Assembly (NCBI GenBank): GCA_964575895.1
Contig: CAZNTE010000005.1
Span: 1-64,000 of the forward strand
DNA length: 64,000 nucleotides
Reading direction: 5' to 3'
Source: Gudongella sp964575895
GTDB taxonomy: Bacteria; Bacillota; Clostridia; Tissierellales; Tissierellaceae
Positions 1-8,677 of this stretch are shown here, in pieces. Each line of letters starts with the position of its first letter. The stretch's first letter is position 1. The notes beneath the pieces are model-generated. The model saw only the letters and a list, made by a program, of their open reading frames with translations, was not told the origin of the DNA and did not search any database. Made by a program: the position numbers and the translations under genes.

Positions 1-48
1 TTCATCTCCTACCTACAGAGGAAGGAGTATTCTTACCAAGAGATTTTG
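1..48 (-). mobile_element. IS200/IS605-type left end (partial, runs off window)
   Basis: The reverse complement of bases 1-55 shares a run of about 39 bases with 9256-9294, the left end of the IS605-type element in this window. After a diverged stretch both also share GGAGATGAA, which lies inside that element. The outer stem CTCCT/AGGAG (6-10 with 23-27) is kept, while the inner hairpin of the other copy is missing. So the left end of a related but shortened copy sits here, pointing leftward, next to a TTTAT-type target (49-53 on the complement). Only the end is visible, so a full element upstream is inferred. Confidence 0.65.
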
Positions 49-55
49 ATAAATT

Positions 56-823
56 ATGTTTAATTCTATTTTAAGTGAAGTAAAGGAGAAAGTTGGGATA
101 ATAACCTTAAACAGACCGGATTTCAACAATACCTTCAATCTGGAAATGGCAGGTGAATTAAATGATGCACTTACATCTATGGAAGAAAATGAAGATGTAA
201 ATGTAGTGGTAATCAATGCTAAGGGTAAAAATTTTTGTACTGGAATTGATGTAAATTATGTAGATGGTAAATCCATGGATGAGTATCTAAACTGGGTTAG
301 ATTAATGGAGAAGATGAATACAACAATTTCAAGTATGGGGAAACCTGTAATTGCAGCTGTTAATAGGATAGCAGTTGCAAATGGGATTGGGCTGGTAGCT
401 GCTTGTGATCTAGCAATAGCTGGAGATGATGCAAAATTTGGTGCAACTGCTATAAATGTAGGACTTTTCTGTATGGGTCCAGCGGTTCCACTATACAAGA
501 GTTTAGGAAGAAAGAAGACTTTAGAGTTGATATTGACAGGTGAGATAATAGATGCCAATAAAGCTTTGAGTATTGGGTTAATAAACAGGATTGTACCAGC
601 AGAAGATTTAATGAAAGAAACTATTAAATTTGCCAAGAAGCTTGCCCAGAAAAGCCCAAAAGCCATGCAAATGGGTAAGAAGTCATTTTATCAAATGGAG
701 GATTTGAAATTTAGTGATGCTCTGGAATTGACAAATTATCATTTTGCTACCCTTTGCAGCACAGATGAGGGGCTGGAAGGAGTTAGGGCATTCCTAGAAA
801 AAAGAGAACCCAAGTGGAAATAG
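56..823 (+). CDS. Enoyl-CoA hydratase/isomerase family protein, ECHDC3-like
   Basis: This 255-residue crotonase-fold protein would be cytosolic and act on or bind an acyl-CoA. The N-terminal VGIITLNRPDFNN, the oxyanion region around IAAVNRIAVANGIGL and the C-terminal SPKAMQMGKKSFY are typical. It resembles the ECHDC3 branch, which has a similar NVGLFC segment. The two glutamates used by true hydratases appear to be absent: GIGLVAACD replaces the usual G-C-E-L block, and ATAINVGL replaces the P-E-x-x-L-G block. Hydratase activity is therefore doubtful. The ATG lies only seven bases after the IS end and has no SD at normal spacing, so its original promoter and SD were probably displaced. Confidence 0.85.
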   Translation: MFNSILSEVKEKVGIITLNRPDFNNTFNLEMAGELNDALTSMEENEDVNVVVINAKGKNFCTGIDVNYVDGKSMDEYLNWVRLMEKMNTTISSMGKPVIAAVNRIAVANGIGLVAACDLAIAGDDAKFGATAINVGLFCMGPAVPLYKSLGRKKTLELILTGEIIDANKALSIGLINRIVPAEDLMKETIKFAKKLAQKSPKAMQMGKKSFYQMEDLKFSDALELTNYHFATLCSTDEGLEGVRAFLEKREPKWK

Positions 824-885
824 TATAGACAAGAGTTTAACGCAGTGCTACAATAAATTAAAATAAATCTCATGGAGGGAATACT

Positions 886-3039
886 ATGAAGCGTTCAATT
901 GGTATCTTGGTAATAGTTTCGATGATCTTAAGCTTTTTGATTGGATGTTCAGGAGGAAGTAGTTCTCTATCTACATTTAACCTTGAACAGCCCATTGAAA
1001 GTAAATCAGATCAAAGCGGTGGAATTATTGGGAGTATAGATAGTAATGGTATTCAATTGGAGATTTTAGAAAATGCTCTGACTACATCTCAAAACATTGT
1101 CTTAAAGAAAGCTACTGACTTCCAATTACCAGATAAGAAAGAGGGAGTACTACTAAGTGAACCAGTGGAACTTTCAATCGATCAAGAAATAAAGAGATTT
1201 GAGGCACCAATAATAATTAAAATGGCCTTAACTGATGAAGAGGTAGAAGGACTTGAAAATGAAGATGAAATTTGGGGGGCGTATTTTAATGGTAGTAGCT
1301 GGGAATATTTAAAACCCACATCCAGGGATTTGGTAAATAAGGTTTTAACTTTTGAGACCTATCATTTCAGTTGGTTCTCAAAAGCTAAACCAACTAAGGA
1401 TGAAATACTTAATAATTTCGCTCAACAAAAAGCTGTTGAACAGTGGAATAATAACAATGGGAACAATGTCACCAAGAATGAGACAGAGTCTTTAATAAAG
1501 GAGATTCTTAAAAACCAATTGGGAATACAAGACAATCCAACACTAGTGGAGGATATTCTTGTTGAAATGGTAAAAGATGATACCTATTTATCCTTACTTA
1601 ACGATTATGCAGAGGGGAATGTTGAAGGGTATGCCCAAAGTGTTGCTATGATGGCTGGGGAGAAGATCGTAGATATAATCAAGAATTATCCTGAAAATGT
1701 TTCCGGTCAAATCCTAGAAGGTGTACTTGAACATTCCAGCAAAATTGGAACTGGAGTTCAAATGGCAACCCACTTAGCCAATGGAGAGTATACAAATGCC
1801 ATGAAGGCTTTAAGTGAAGAAATAATAGGTAGTTATCCTCTGTTGTCCATGTTTAAAACAGCAGCTGAAATTACAGAAAGACAAATTGCTAGATGGAAGG
1901 ATCAGGAGTTGGAGGCGGCTTATCAAGTTTACATAAACGGCGTTGAAAGTTCTGTGCCCTTCTGGGGTTACAGTGTTGAAAAAGGAGACTTCAATTCTCT
2001 GTGGGACCAGATGCGTGGAATTCAAACCAAGGTATTATCTGATGCCATTAAGGATCATGCAGCAAGGCTGGGAGTTAGTCCAGATAGTTTAGGTGAGAAA
2101 GTACTTGAAAATCTAAGAGAGCAAGCCAAGAAGGATCTAGAGGAAGAGTTTAAGAAAAGGTTAGCATCAGAACAGGATATTGAAAGACAAAAACAAGAAA
2201 ATCTCAAACTTATAGAAGCATATAGTGGTGCCAACCTTTTAGAAAAGTATAGATTAGGATTTACAGAAGATACAGACCTAGAACTAAGACTAGAAAGATT
2301 ATTTAAAATTAAGGACATGATTTTAAGGGACACAAAATCAAGGGTTACAAACAATGATCTCCCAGATAAAAAAGAGATATCTGCTTCAACCATAGCTATC
2401 TTAACTACTATCTGGTATACCGGCGAGGATGGAAAAGAGGAGTACAGACAAAAGCTTATTGAACTAGGTTACTTGGAAGAGGAACCAGAAACAAGTCTAG
2501 TATTCAAATATAATGGGGTATCTGGAAGTGTTGATTACACTCCTGAATATGAGTATGAGATTATTGGCTACTTTTTAAGTGATATTCCCATAAGTCCAGA
2601 TGGTAGTTTTTCTCAAACCTTTGGCAGTGGGAAAAGCTTAAAATTAAGTGAAAGTTGGTTGTTTGACTCAGGGGTAACAGTAACTCTAGAAAGGGGAAGT
2701 ATTCAAGGAAAAGTTGACCTTAATTCAATGAGAGGTTCAGCAAATGTTGAACTTAAGTGGAAGTTAGTTGAGGAGACAGGCAGTGGAATTGAATACCAGA
2801 AGTATGATATAAAAAGAAGTTTTAAAGGGGAAGCATCCATAGAACCAGCTTACTCAGAACCAAATAAATCAAGAGATCATGTTTACTTTGGATATTTTGG
2901 TGAGTCTGTTTGGGATATAACCTATACAGGCAAGGAGTATGACCCAGAGAAACAGGAATATTATCTTAACACTTCCACTTGGACAGAAACAAATGCTGAA
3001 TGGGGAGTAGTTGGCTCCTATGAAAAAATAATTGAATGA
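886..3039 (+). CDS. Large lipoprotein of unknown function
   Basis: A 717-residue protein with a lipoprotein signal peptide: basic start, hydrophobic stretch and lipobox LIGC with the lipidated Cys at about residue 21. It should be anchored on the outer face of the membrane. Residues about 45-165 look beta-rich and end in an aromatic motif (TFETYHFSWF), reminiscent of ZU5-like extracellular modules, though this is a weak resemblance. Residues about 380-470 are highly charged and helical, probably coiled coil. The last 180 residues are beta-rich with many Tyr and Trp. GGAGGG precedes the ATG at good spacing. I do not recognise the family, and neighbours give no clear clue. Confidence 0.8.
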   Translation: MKRSIGILVIVSMILSFLIGCSGGSSSLSTFNLEQPIESKSDQSGGIIGSIDSNGIQLEILENALTTSQNIVLKKATDFQLPDKKEGVLLSEPVELSIDQEIKRFEAPIIIKMALTDEEVEGLENEDEIWGAYFNGSSWEYLKPTSRDLVNKVLTFETYHFSWFSKAKPTKDEILNNFAQQKAVEQWNNNNGNNVTKNETESLIKEILKNQLGIQDNPTLVEDILVEMVKDDTYLSLLNDYAEGNVEGYAQSVAMMAGEKIVDIIKNYPENVSGQILEGVLEHSSKIGTGVQMATHLANGEYTNAMKALSEEIIGSYPLLSMFKTAAEITERQIARWKDQELEAAYQVYINGVESSVPFWGYSVEKGDFNSLWDQMRGIQTKVLSDAIKDHAARLGVSPDSLGEKVLENLREQAKKDLEEEFKKRLASEQDIERQKQENLKLIEAYSGANLLEKYRLGFTEDTDLELRLERLFKIKDMILRDTKSRVTNNDLPDKKEISASTIAILTTIWYTGEDGKEEYRQKLIELGYLEEEPETSLVFKYNGVSGSVDYTPEYEYEIIGYFLSDIPISPDGSFSQTFGSGKSLKLSESWLFDSGVTVTLERGSIQGKVDLNSMRGSANVELKWKLVEETGSGIEYQKYDIKRSFKGEASIEPAYSEPNKSRDHVYFGYFGESVWDITYTGKEYDPEKQEYYLNTSTWTETNAEWGVVGSYEKIIE

Positions 3040-3113
3040 AAATTAAGTTTAACCTTTACAGGAAATCATATATTCAGTATACTTATCACTATTAGAGTGG
3101 ATAAGGGGACCTT

Positions 3114-3602
3114 ATGGAAAGTATAATAAAACAATTACTAGATTTTCTGACAATTGAATTAACAGTATTACTAACAGCTGCTATGCCTGTTATTGAATTA
3201 AGAGGAGCAATTCCCTTGGGATTATCCCTAGGCATGAGTCCACTACACGCAACCCTTATTAGTCTTCTGGGGAGTATGATACCAGTACCATTTATACTTT
3301 TCACCATTAGACCAATATTTAACTACTTGAAGACTACAAAGACCTTTAAAAAATTAGTTCATAGACTAACAGATAAGTCCTTGAATAATAATGGTCAAAA
3401 AATACAAAAATATGGGATATGGGGATTAATAATTCTTGTAGCTATTCCACTACCAGGCACAGGAGTTTGGAGCGGTAGTTTAGCAGCATCTTTATTAGAC
3501 ATGAGATTTAAATGGGCATTTCCAGCTATTTTGATTGGAAATATCATTGCAGCCTTTATAGTTTTAGGAGTAAGTAATAGTGTAATTAATATATTAGGTT
3601 AG
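3114..3602 (+). CDS. Small integral membrane protein, Sm_multidrug_ex (COG2426) family
   Basis: A 162-residue membrane protein with about four hydrophobic segments. The motif PVIELRGAIPLGL near residue 25 and PLPGTGVWSGSLAA near residue 115 are characteristic of the family annotated as small multidrug export proteins (PF06695). The export role in that name rests on little experiment; substrate and mechanism are not known. The gene is monocistronic, starts at ATG after AAGGGGACC, and is followed at once by a strong terminator. Confidence 0.85.
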   Translation: MESIIKQLLDFLTIELTVLLTAAMPVIELRGAIPLGLSLGMSPLHATLISLLGSMIPVPFILFTIRPIFNYLKTTKTFKKLVHRLTDKSLNNNGQKIQKYGIWGLIILVAIPLPGTGVWSGSLAASLLDMRFKWAFPAILIGNIIAAFIVLGVSNSVINILG

Positions 3603-3605
3603 ATG

Positions 3606-3632
3606 GCACATCAAATGATGTGCTTTTTTTTG
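3606..3632 (+). terminator. Rho-independent terminator
   Basis: Perfect eight-base arms GCACATCA (3606-3613) and TGATGTGC (3616-3623) are followed by a run of nine T. It ends the transcript of the small membrane protein. Confidence 0.92.
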
Positions 3633-3711
3633 CAATTTTCCCGTAGCCTCTAGACTTATTAGTAGTGTAAATACTTGGTTATAAGGGTAATATAATAAAA
3701 ATGAGCAATAA

Positions 3712-3787
3712 ATGTGACATATTATATATTATATGTGACATATTATTTAATCTTGTGTTATAATTATCCATATTGGCCTGAAGGCCA
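3712..3787 (+). promoter_or_regulatory. ppdK promoter with direct-repeat operator
   Basis: Two copies of ATGTGACATATTAT lie at 3712-3725 and 3733-3746, exactly 21 bases apart, which is two helical turns. The second copy supplies the likely -35 (GTGACA, 3735-3740); the -10 TATAAT lies at 3759-3764 with an 18-base spacer. A short palindrome TGGCCTGAAGGCCA follows at 3774-3787, inside the predicted leader. The arrangement fits a regulator binding in tandem over the -35 region. The regulator is not identifiable from sequence. Confidence 0.6.
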
Positions 3788-3840
3788 TCTAAAAAGTTTA
3801 GTAGCTTGATTACCAAAGATCACAATAAGGGGGTAATTTA

Positions 3841-6486
3841 ATGGGAAGTAAGTACGTTTACAGTTTCAATGAAGGATCAAAGGAAATGAAGTCGTTATTA
3901 GGTGGAAAGGGATCTAATTTAGCTGAAATGACAAATATTGGGTTGCCGGTTCCTCCAGGATTTACAATTACTACAGAAGCCTGCATAAGATTTTATGATG
4001 AAGGGCAAAAATTATGGCCAGAGCTCATCCAAGAGATATACCAGCATTTAAGTAGGGTGGAAGAAGCATTGGGCAAAAGATTCTCAGATGAAGAAAATCC
4101 ATTACTGGTATCAGTAAGAAGTGGAGCAGTATTCTCCATGCCAGGTATGATGGATACAATTCTTAACTTAGGATTAAATGACAAGGCTGTATTGGGATTG
4201 ATAAAATCAACAGAGAATGAAAGATTTGCATATGATAGTTACAGAAGATTTATCATGATGTTTTCAGACATAGCTATGGGGATTCCAAAGCAAAGATTTG
4301 AAAACCTACTTGAGAAGATGAAAGAAGATAGGCAGGTTGAACAAGACACAGACTTAACTGCTGACGACTTAAAATTATTAGTAGAACAATTTAAGCAAGT
4401 ATACAAGAATGAAAAGAATAAAGATTTTCCACAGGATCCACTGGAGCAACTTCAACTGGCTATTGAGGCTGTATTCTCATCATGGAATAACCCACGAGCG
4501 GTTATTTACAGGAGATTACATGATATCCCAAGCAACTTAGGAACAGGGGTTAATGTTCAGTCTATGGTTTACGGAAACATGGGTGATACTTCAGGAACTG
4601 GAGTTGCATTTACCAGAAATCCTGCCAATGGTGAAAATAAAATATATGGTGAGTTTTTAATGAATGCTCAAGGAGAAGATGTTGTTGCAGGAATTAGGAC
4701 TCCAAAGCCAATTTCCGAGTTAGAAGATGTAATGCCAGAGGTTTATGATCAATTTAGAGATGTCACTAGGATCCTGGAGAATCATTATAAGGATATGCAG
4801 GATATTGAGTTTACAATTGAAAAGGGCAAGCTTTTCATGCTGCAAACCAGGACAGGTAAGAGAACTGCCCAGGCTGCAATAAACGTTGCAGTAGATCTAG
4901 TTAATGAGGGAATAATAACTAAAGATGAGGCCATGCTTAGAATTGAACCTAATCAGCTGAACCAATTACTGCACCCAACATTTGATATTAAGATTTTAGA
5001 TGATTCAACAGTAATAGCCAAAGGGCTACCTGCATCTCCAGGTGCTGCATCAGGCAAGGTATACTTCCATGCTAAGGATGTAGTGGAAGCAAAAAATAGA
5101 GGAGAGAAAGCCATTCTAGTAAGGCAGGAAACATCCCCAGAAGATATAGAAGGGATGGTTACTGCACAGGGAATACTAACTGCAAGAGGTGGTATGACAT
5201 CACATGCTGCTGTAGTTGCAAGGGGTATGGGTAAGTGTTGTGTTGCTGGATGTAGTGATATTAGAGTTGATGAGGAACTAAGAGTTATTCGAGCAGGAGA
5301 ATTAACTATAAATGAAGGAGATTTCATATCCCTTGATGGTAGTACGGGAACAGTGTATTTAGGAGAAATAAGCAAGGTTGAACCGGAATTATCCGGACAC
5401 TTTGGTGAATTCATGACCTGGGTTGATGAAACTAGAAGACTTAAGGTTAGGACTAATGCAGATAGCCCTAGAGATTCCAGGGTGGCAGTTAAGTTTGGTG
5501 CAGAGGGTATTGGACTTTGCAGGACTGAGCATATGTTCTTTGAAGAAGCTAGAATTCCAGCTGTTAGAAGAATGATAGTTTCCAACAATGAAACTCAGAG
5601 AAAGAAAGCGTTAGATGAGTTATTACCATTACAGAGGAAAGATTTCTATGAAATTTATCAGGTAATGGAATCTAAACCTGTTACCATAAGGTTACTGGAT
5701 CCACCACTACATGAATTTTTACCAAGCAATGATAAGGATATTGAAGATCTTGCAAAGTCAATGGGACTGGCATTCAGAGATCTAAAGGATACCATACATT
5801 CATTGGCTGAATTAAATCCAATGTTGGGTCACAGAGGATGTAGATTGGCTGTAACCTATCCTGAGATTTATAGAATGCAGACAAGAGCCATTATAGAAGC
5901 AGCGCTAGATTATAAGAAGATTGATGGTGTTGAGATTATGCCTGAAATTATGATCCCATTAATCGGTGATGCAGAAGAGCTTAGATTTGTTAAGAAAGAA
6001 GTTCTAGAAGAAATTCAAATGGTGTTTAATGAGAGAAATGATTCAATTAAATACATGATAGGCACAATGATTGAAGTTCCAAGAGCAGCTATAACTGCTG
6101 ATGAAATAGCGGAAGAAGCTGAATTCTTCAGTTTTGGGACAAATGATCTTACCCAAATGGGATTTGGTTTTTCTAGAGATGATTCTGGAAAATTCTTAAA
6201 TGAATATGTTGAGAGAGGAATATTCGACAAGAGTCCATTTGAGGTCCTAGATCAAAAGGGAATAGGGAAAATGATGGAAATTGCTGTTGAATTAGGCAGA
6301 AAGACAAGAGAAAATATCAAATTAGGAATATGTGGAGAACATGGAGGAGAGCCATCTTCAGTGGAATTCTGTCATAGAATCGGGCTTGATTATGTATCTT
6401 GTTCACCATTTAGAGTTCCAATAGCAAGACTGGCAGCTGCCCAGGCTGTAATCAAGGAAAGAATGACAATTCACTTAGATAAATAA
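3841..6486 (+). CDS. ppdK: Pyruvate, phosphate dikinase
   Basis: This cytosolic 881-residue enzyme interconverts pyruvate, ATP and Pi with phosphoenolpyruvate, AMP and PPi, linking glycolysis and gluconeogenesis in anaerobes. The nucleotide-binding domain starts with GGKGSNLAEMTNIGLPVPPG. The phosphoryl-carrier histidine falls at residue 455 in GGMTSHAAVVARG, and the catalytic cysteine at 831 in LGICGEHGGEPSS. Both numbers equal those of the Clostridium symbiosum enzyme, so it is full length and intact. GGGGG precedes the ATG. It is transcribed alone between two terminators, behind a repeat-bearing promoter, suggesting dedicated regulation. Confidence 0.98.
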   Translation: MGSKYVYSFNEGSKEMKSLLGGKGSNLAEMTNIGLPVPPGFTITTEACIRFYDEGQKLWPELIQEIYQHLSRVEEALGKRFSDEENPLLVSVRSGAVFSMPGMMDTILNLGLNDKAVLGLIKSTENERFAYDSYRRFIMMFSDIAMGIPKQRFENLLEKMKEDRQVEQDTDLTADDLKLLVEQFKQVYKNEKNKDFPQDPLEQLQLAIEAVFSSWNNPRAVIYRRLHDIPSNLGTGVNVQSMVYGNMGDTSGTGVAFTRNPANGENKIYGEFLMNAQGEDVVAGIRTPKPISELEDVMPEVYDQFRDVTRILENHYKDMQDIEFTIEKGKLFMLQTRTGKRTAQAAINVAVDLVNEGIITKDEAMLRIEPNQLNQLLHPTFDIKILDDSTVIAKGLPASPGAASGKVYFHAKDVVEAKNRGEKAILVRQETSPEDIEGMVTAQGILTARGGMTSHAAVVARGMGKCCVAGCSDIRVDEELRVIRAGELTINEGDFISLDGSTGTVYLGEISKVEPELSGHFGEFMTWVDETRRLKVRTNADSPRDSRVAVKFGAEGIGLCRTEHMFFEEARIPAVRRMIVSNNETQRKKALDELLPLQRKDFYEIYQVMESKPVTIRLLDPPLHEFLPSNDKDIEDLAKSMGLAFRDLKDTIHSLAELNPMLGHRGCRLAVTYPEIYRMQTRAIIEAALDYKKIDGVEIMPEIMIPLIGDAEELRFVKKEVLEEIQMVFNERNDSIKYMIGTMIEVPRAAITADEIAEEAEFFSFGTNDLTQMGFGFSRDDSGKFLNEYVERGIFDKSPFEVLDQKGIGKMMEIAVELGRKTRENIKLGICGEHGGEPSSVEFCHRIGLDYVSCSPFRVPIARLAAAQAVIKERMTIHLDK

Positions 6487-6500
6487 CAAATAGATAGGAG

Positions 6501-6523
6501 CCCACCCAAAGGTGGGTTCTTTT
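6501..6523 (+). terminator. Rho-independent terminator after ppdK
   Basis: CCCACC (6501-6506), loop CAAA, GGTGGG (6511-6516) and tail TTCTTTT. Confidence 0.85.
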
Positions 6524-6628
6524 CATAAAGGATATAAGTTTGAAATTATTTAAAATTTATTGGACATTTTACAATTATTACAATATTATTATTACTATGT
6601 ATTACAATATTTGACAGTAGGTGTTATA

Positions 6629-8173
6629 ATGATTAAAAATTTGATTCAAAGAATAAAAAATCTAGATTCTGTTAGAAAGCGTTACCTTGGTTTTACCATG
6701 GGAATTTTAATTACCTTCTTCCTTATGCTAACTATTGTTTACATAGTTCAAATAGGAATATACGAGAGGGAACACGCAGAAAATAGTAGAAACCAACTAC
6801 TAGATATTAAAAGAGAAGTTATAACTGATACAGTTAATAACACCATAACTAGTATTGAAGTTGTTAAGACCAATCTTGAAGAGACCTACAAAAGTAGACT
6901 TACAAGATATACCTTTAATATAGATTCAGGATATGATTTGGATATTATGATGGATTTCTTATCTAACGAGGCAATAAACTCAGATATTCTATCGCTAATA
7001 ACCACGCAAGATGGAGAAATACTATTTCAGACTGAGAACTCTAAAGGTTATGAGAAGGGACTTCTGGGAAAAGATTTAGACCAGAGTTTTTTAGATGTAC
7101 AAAGCACATCTATAGGTGATAACATTTTATACGCTGGGGTACTTAATGAAACCATCAAGGATGAGGTAATCAGTAGGATGAGAAATAGAATCTACAATGA
7201 TGTCTATTTTGAGGATGCATATCTTTGGATCAATGAAGTATTAAATTATGAGGGTGGAGATAATTACGGAATCAGATTAATTCACCCTAATCTAAGAGAC
7301 ACTGAAGGATCTTATCTTTCAACAAATATGACTGATATAATGGGAACCACTCCTTATTTAACTGAACTTACTGGTATAAGAGAAAGTGGAGAAGTGTATT
7401 TTAACTACTACTTTAAAAGATTAGAAACAGATGAGATAGCAGAAAAGATGACCTATGCCAAACTCTATGAGGAATATGACTGGATTGTGGCTATGGGGGT
7501 CTACTATGATGATCTGGAAGAGTATCTTGCTACCACAACTAAATTATCTGAGGATCAGACTAGGGAATCTCTACTTATACTTGGATTAACTGGAGTCCTA
7601 CTTTTGTTTATTGGTTTATTGGCTTTCTTCAAGTTAGAGAAGGATTATTACAACAAATCAAATGTTGATTTAAAGGAGCAAATTGATACTGATGAATTGA
7701 CCAAGGCAAAGAGTAGAAGAGCAGGAATGAAAAGACTTCAAGTTGAGTTTGAAAGATTTATTACAACAGGAGAAAATATCACAGTCTTATTAATGGATAT
7801 TGATGACTTTAAAAAAATAAATGATAATTATGGTCATGATATTGGAGACAAGGTACTAATGAACCTTGTTACCAGGATTAATAATGGAGTTAGGGATAGT
7901 GACACCCTCTACAGATGGGGTGGAGAGGAGTTTTTAATTATATCCAAGGACAGTAGTGTGGATGGACTGCAAAGCTTTATTACAAAAGTTTTACACCTTG
8001 TAGAGAAATCCGACTGTAGGATGGATAATTCCAGCATACTCGTTTCCAGTTCAATTGGAGCAACCCAGTTTAAAAAAGGAGACAAGAGTTATGATGATTT
8101 AATAAAAAGAGCAGATGATGCATTGTATCAATCCAAAAGGCAAGGGAAGAATAGAGGAACAATTCTAATTTAG
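6629..8173 (+). CDS. Membrane diguanylate cyclase with Cache-like sensor
   Basis: A protein of about 514 residues predicted to make cyclic di-GMP from two GTP. A first membrane helix (about residues 16-45) and a second (about 315-337) bracket an extracellular sensor of about 270 residues that resembles Cache domains, including YDWIVAMGVYYDD near its end. The cytosolic GGDEF domain has the active-site form GGEEF at about 431-435, preceded by RDSD at the spacing of the inhibitory I-site, so product feedback is likely. The ATG at 6629 has AGGTG just upstream; a TTG at 6560 would add an unlikely 23-residue tyrosine-rich tail. No partner c-di-GMP gene is adjacent. Confidence 0.92.
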   Translation: MIKNLIQRIKNLDSVRKRYLGFTMGILITFFLMLTIVYIVQIGIYEREHAENSRNQLLDIKREVITDTVNNTITSIEVVKTNLEETYKSRLTRYTFNIDSGYDLDIMMDFLSNEAINSDILSLITTQDGEILFQTENSKGYEKGLLGKDLDQSFLDVQSTSIGDNILYAGVLNETIKDEVISRMRNRIYNDVYFEDAYLWINEVLNYEGGDNYGIRLIHPNLRDTEGSYLSTNMTDIMGTTPYLTELTGIRESGEVYFNYYFKRLETDEIAEKMTYAKLYEEYDWIVAMGVYYDDLEEYLATTTKLSEDQTRESLLILGLTGVLLLFIGLLAFFKLEKDYYNKSNVDLKEQIDTDELTKAKSRRAGMKRLQVEFERFITTGENITVLLMDIDDFKKINDNYGHDIGDKVLMNLVTRINNGVRDSDTLYRWGGEEFLIISKDSSVDGLQSFITKVLHLVEKSDCRMDNSSILVSSSIGATQFKKGDKSYDDLIKRADDALYQSKRQGKNRGTILI

Positions 8174-8183
8174 AAGATAAAGG

Positions 8184-8220
8184 ACTCCATAAGGTATGAT
8201 ATATACTTTATGGAGTTTTA
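8184..8220 (+). terminator. Terminator after diguanylate cyclase gene
   Basis: Fourteen-base arms ACTCCATAAGGTAT (8184-8197) and ATACTTTATGGAGT (8203-8216), paired apart from a G-T wobble, followed by TTTTA. Confidence 0.8.
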
Positions 8221-8261
8221 TGGTATAATCTTCATATGTAATTTGTGAGGATGTGATAATA

Positions 8262-8669
8262 TTGAAAAATTGGTTGCAGAAATTCATGCTGGGAAGATAT
8301 GGTGTTGATCAGCTTTCAAATGCTTTAATTACACTGAGTTTAGTCCTAATACTTCTTAGTATAGTTCTTGAAGTACCATTACTTAACTCTTTTGGATTGG
8401 TATTCTTAGGAGTGAGTTATTATAGGATACTATCTAGGAATACTGGTAAGAGGTACATGGAGAATCAAAAATTCTTAAACATACTAAAACCCCTAAAAGG
8501 TAAGATTAAAAATGTAAAGAATATGGGGCAAAAAAAAGTTAATAAGGATAAAAATTACAAGTATTTCAAATGCCCAAAGTGCTCCCAAGAAATGAGAGTA
8601 CCTAAAGGCAAAGGCAGGGTTAATATTACCTGTCCAAAGTGTAAGAATGTTTTTATTAGAAAAACATAA
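8262..8669 (+). CDS. Small membrane protein with C-terminal zinc ribbon
   Basis: A protein of about 135 residues. The N-terminal half carries two hydrophobic segments (about residues 20-55). A basic linker follows, then a two-CxxC zinc ribbon: FKCPKCSQ and ITCPKCKN at the C-terminus, presumably cytosolic. This architecture recurs in uncharacterised Firmicute proteins; no function is known to me. The start chosen is TTG 8262, eleven bases after GAGG; a GTG at 8253 is too close to that SD. The TVP38-type gene starts nine bases after the stop, so the two were probably cotranscribed. Confidence 0.75.
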   Translation: MKNWLQKFMLGRYGVDQLSNALITLSLVLILLSIVLEVPLLNSFGLVFLGVSYYRILSRNTGKRYMENQKFLNILKPLKGKIKNVKNMGQKKVNKDKNYKYFKCPKCSQEMRVPKGKGRVNITCPKCKNVFIRKT

Positions 8670-8677
8670 GGTATGAG

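Noticed and set aside
1..55. Remnant of the TVP38-type gene's 3' end, since it matches 9256-9294
   Set aside because: The match continues past the hairpin into GGAGATGAA, which belongs to the IS element, and the flanks differ on the other side; it is an element end, not a gene fragment.
4953..5588. Long open frame on the minus strand (211 codons) inside ppdK
   Set aside because: It is antisense to a fully conserved enzyme, has no SD or family features, and reflects codon bias of the gene above it. Similar antisense frames under tkt, uvrB and others were dropped for the same reason.
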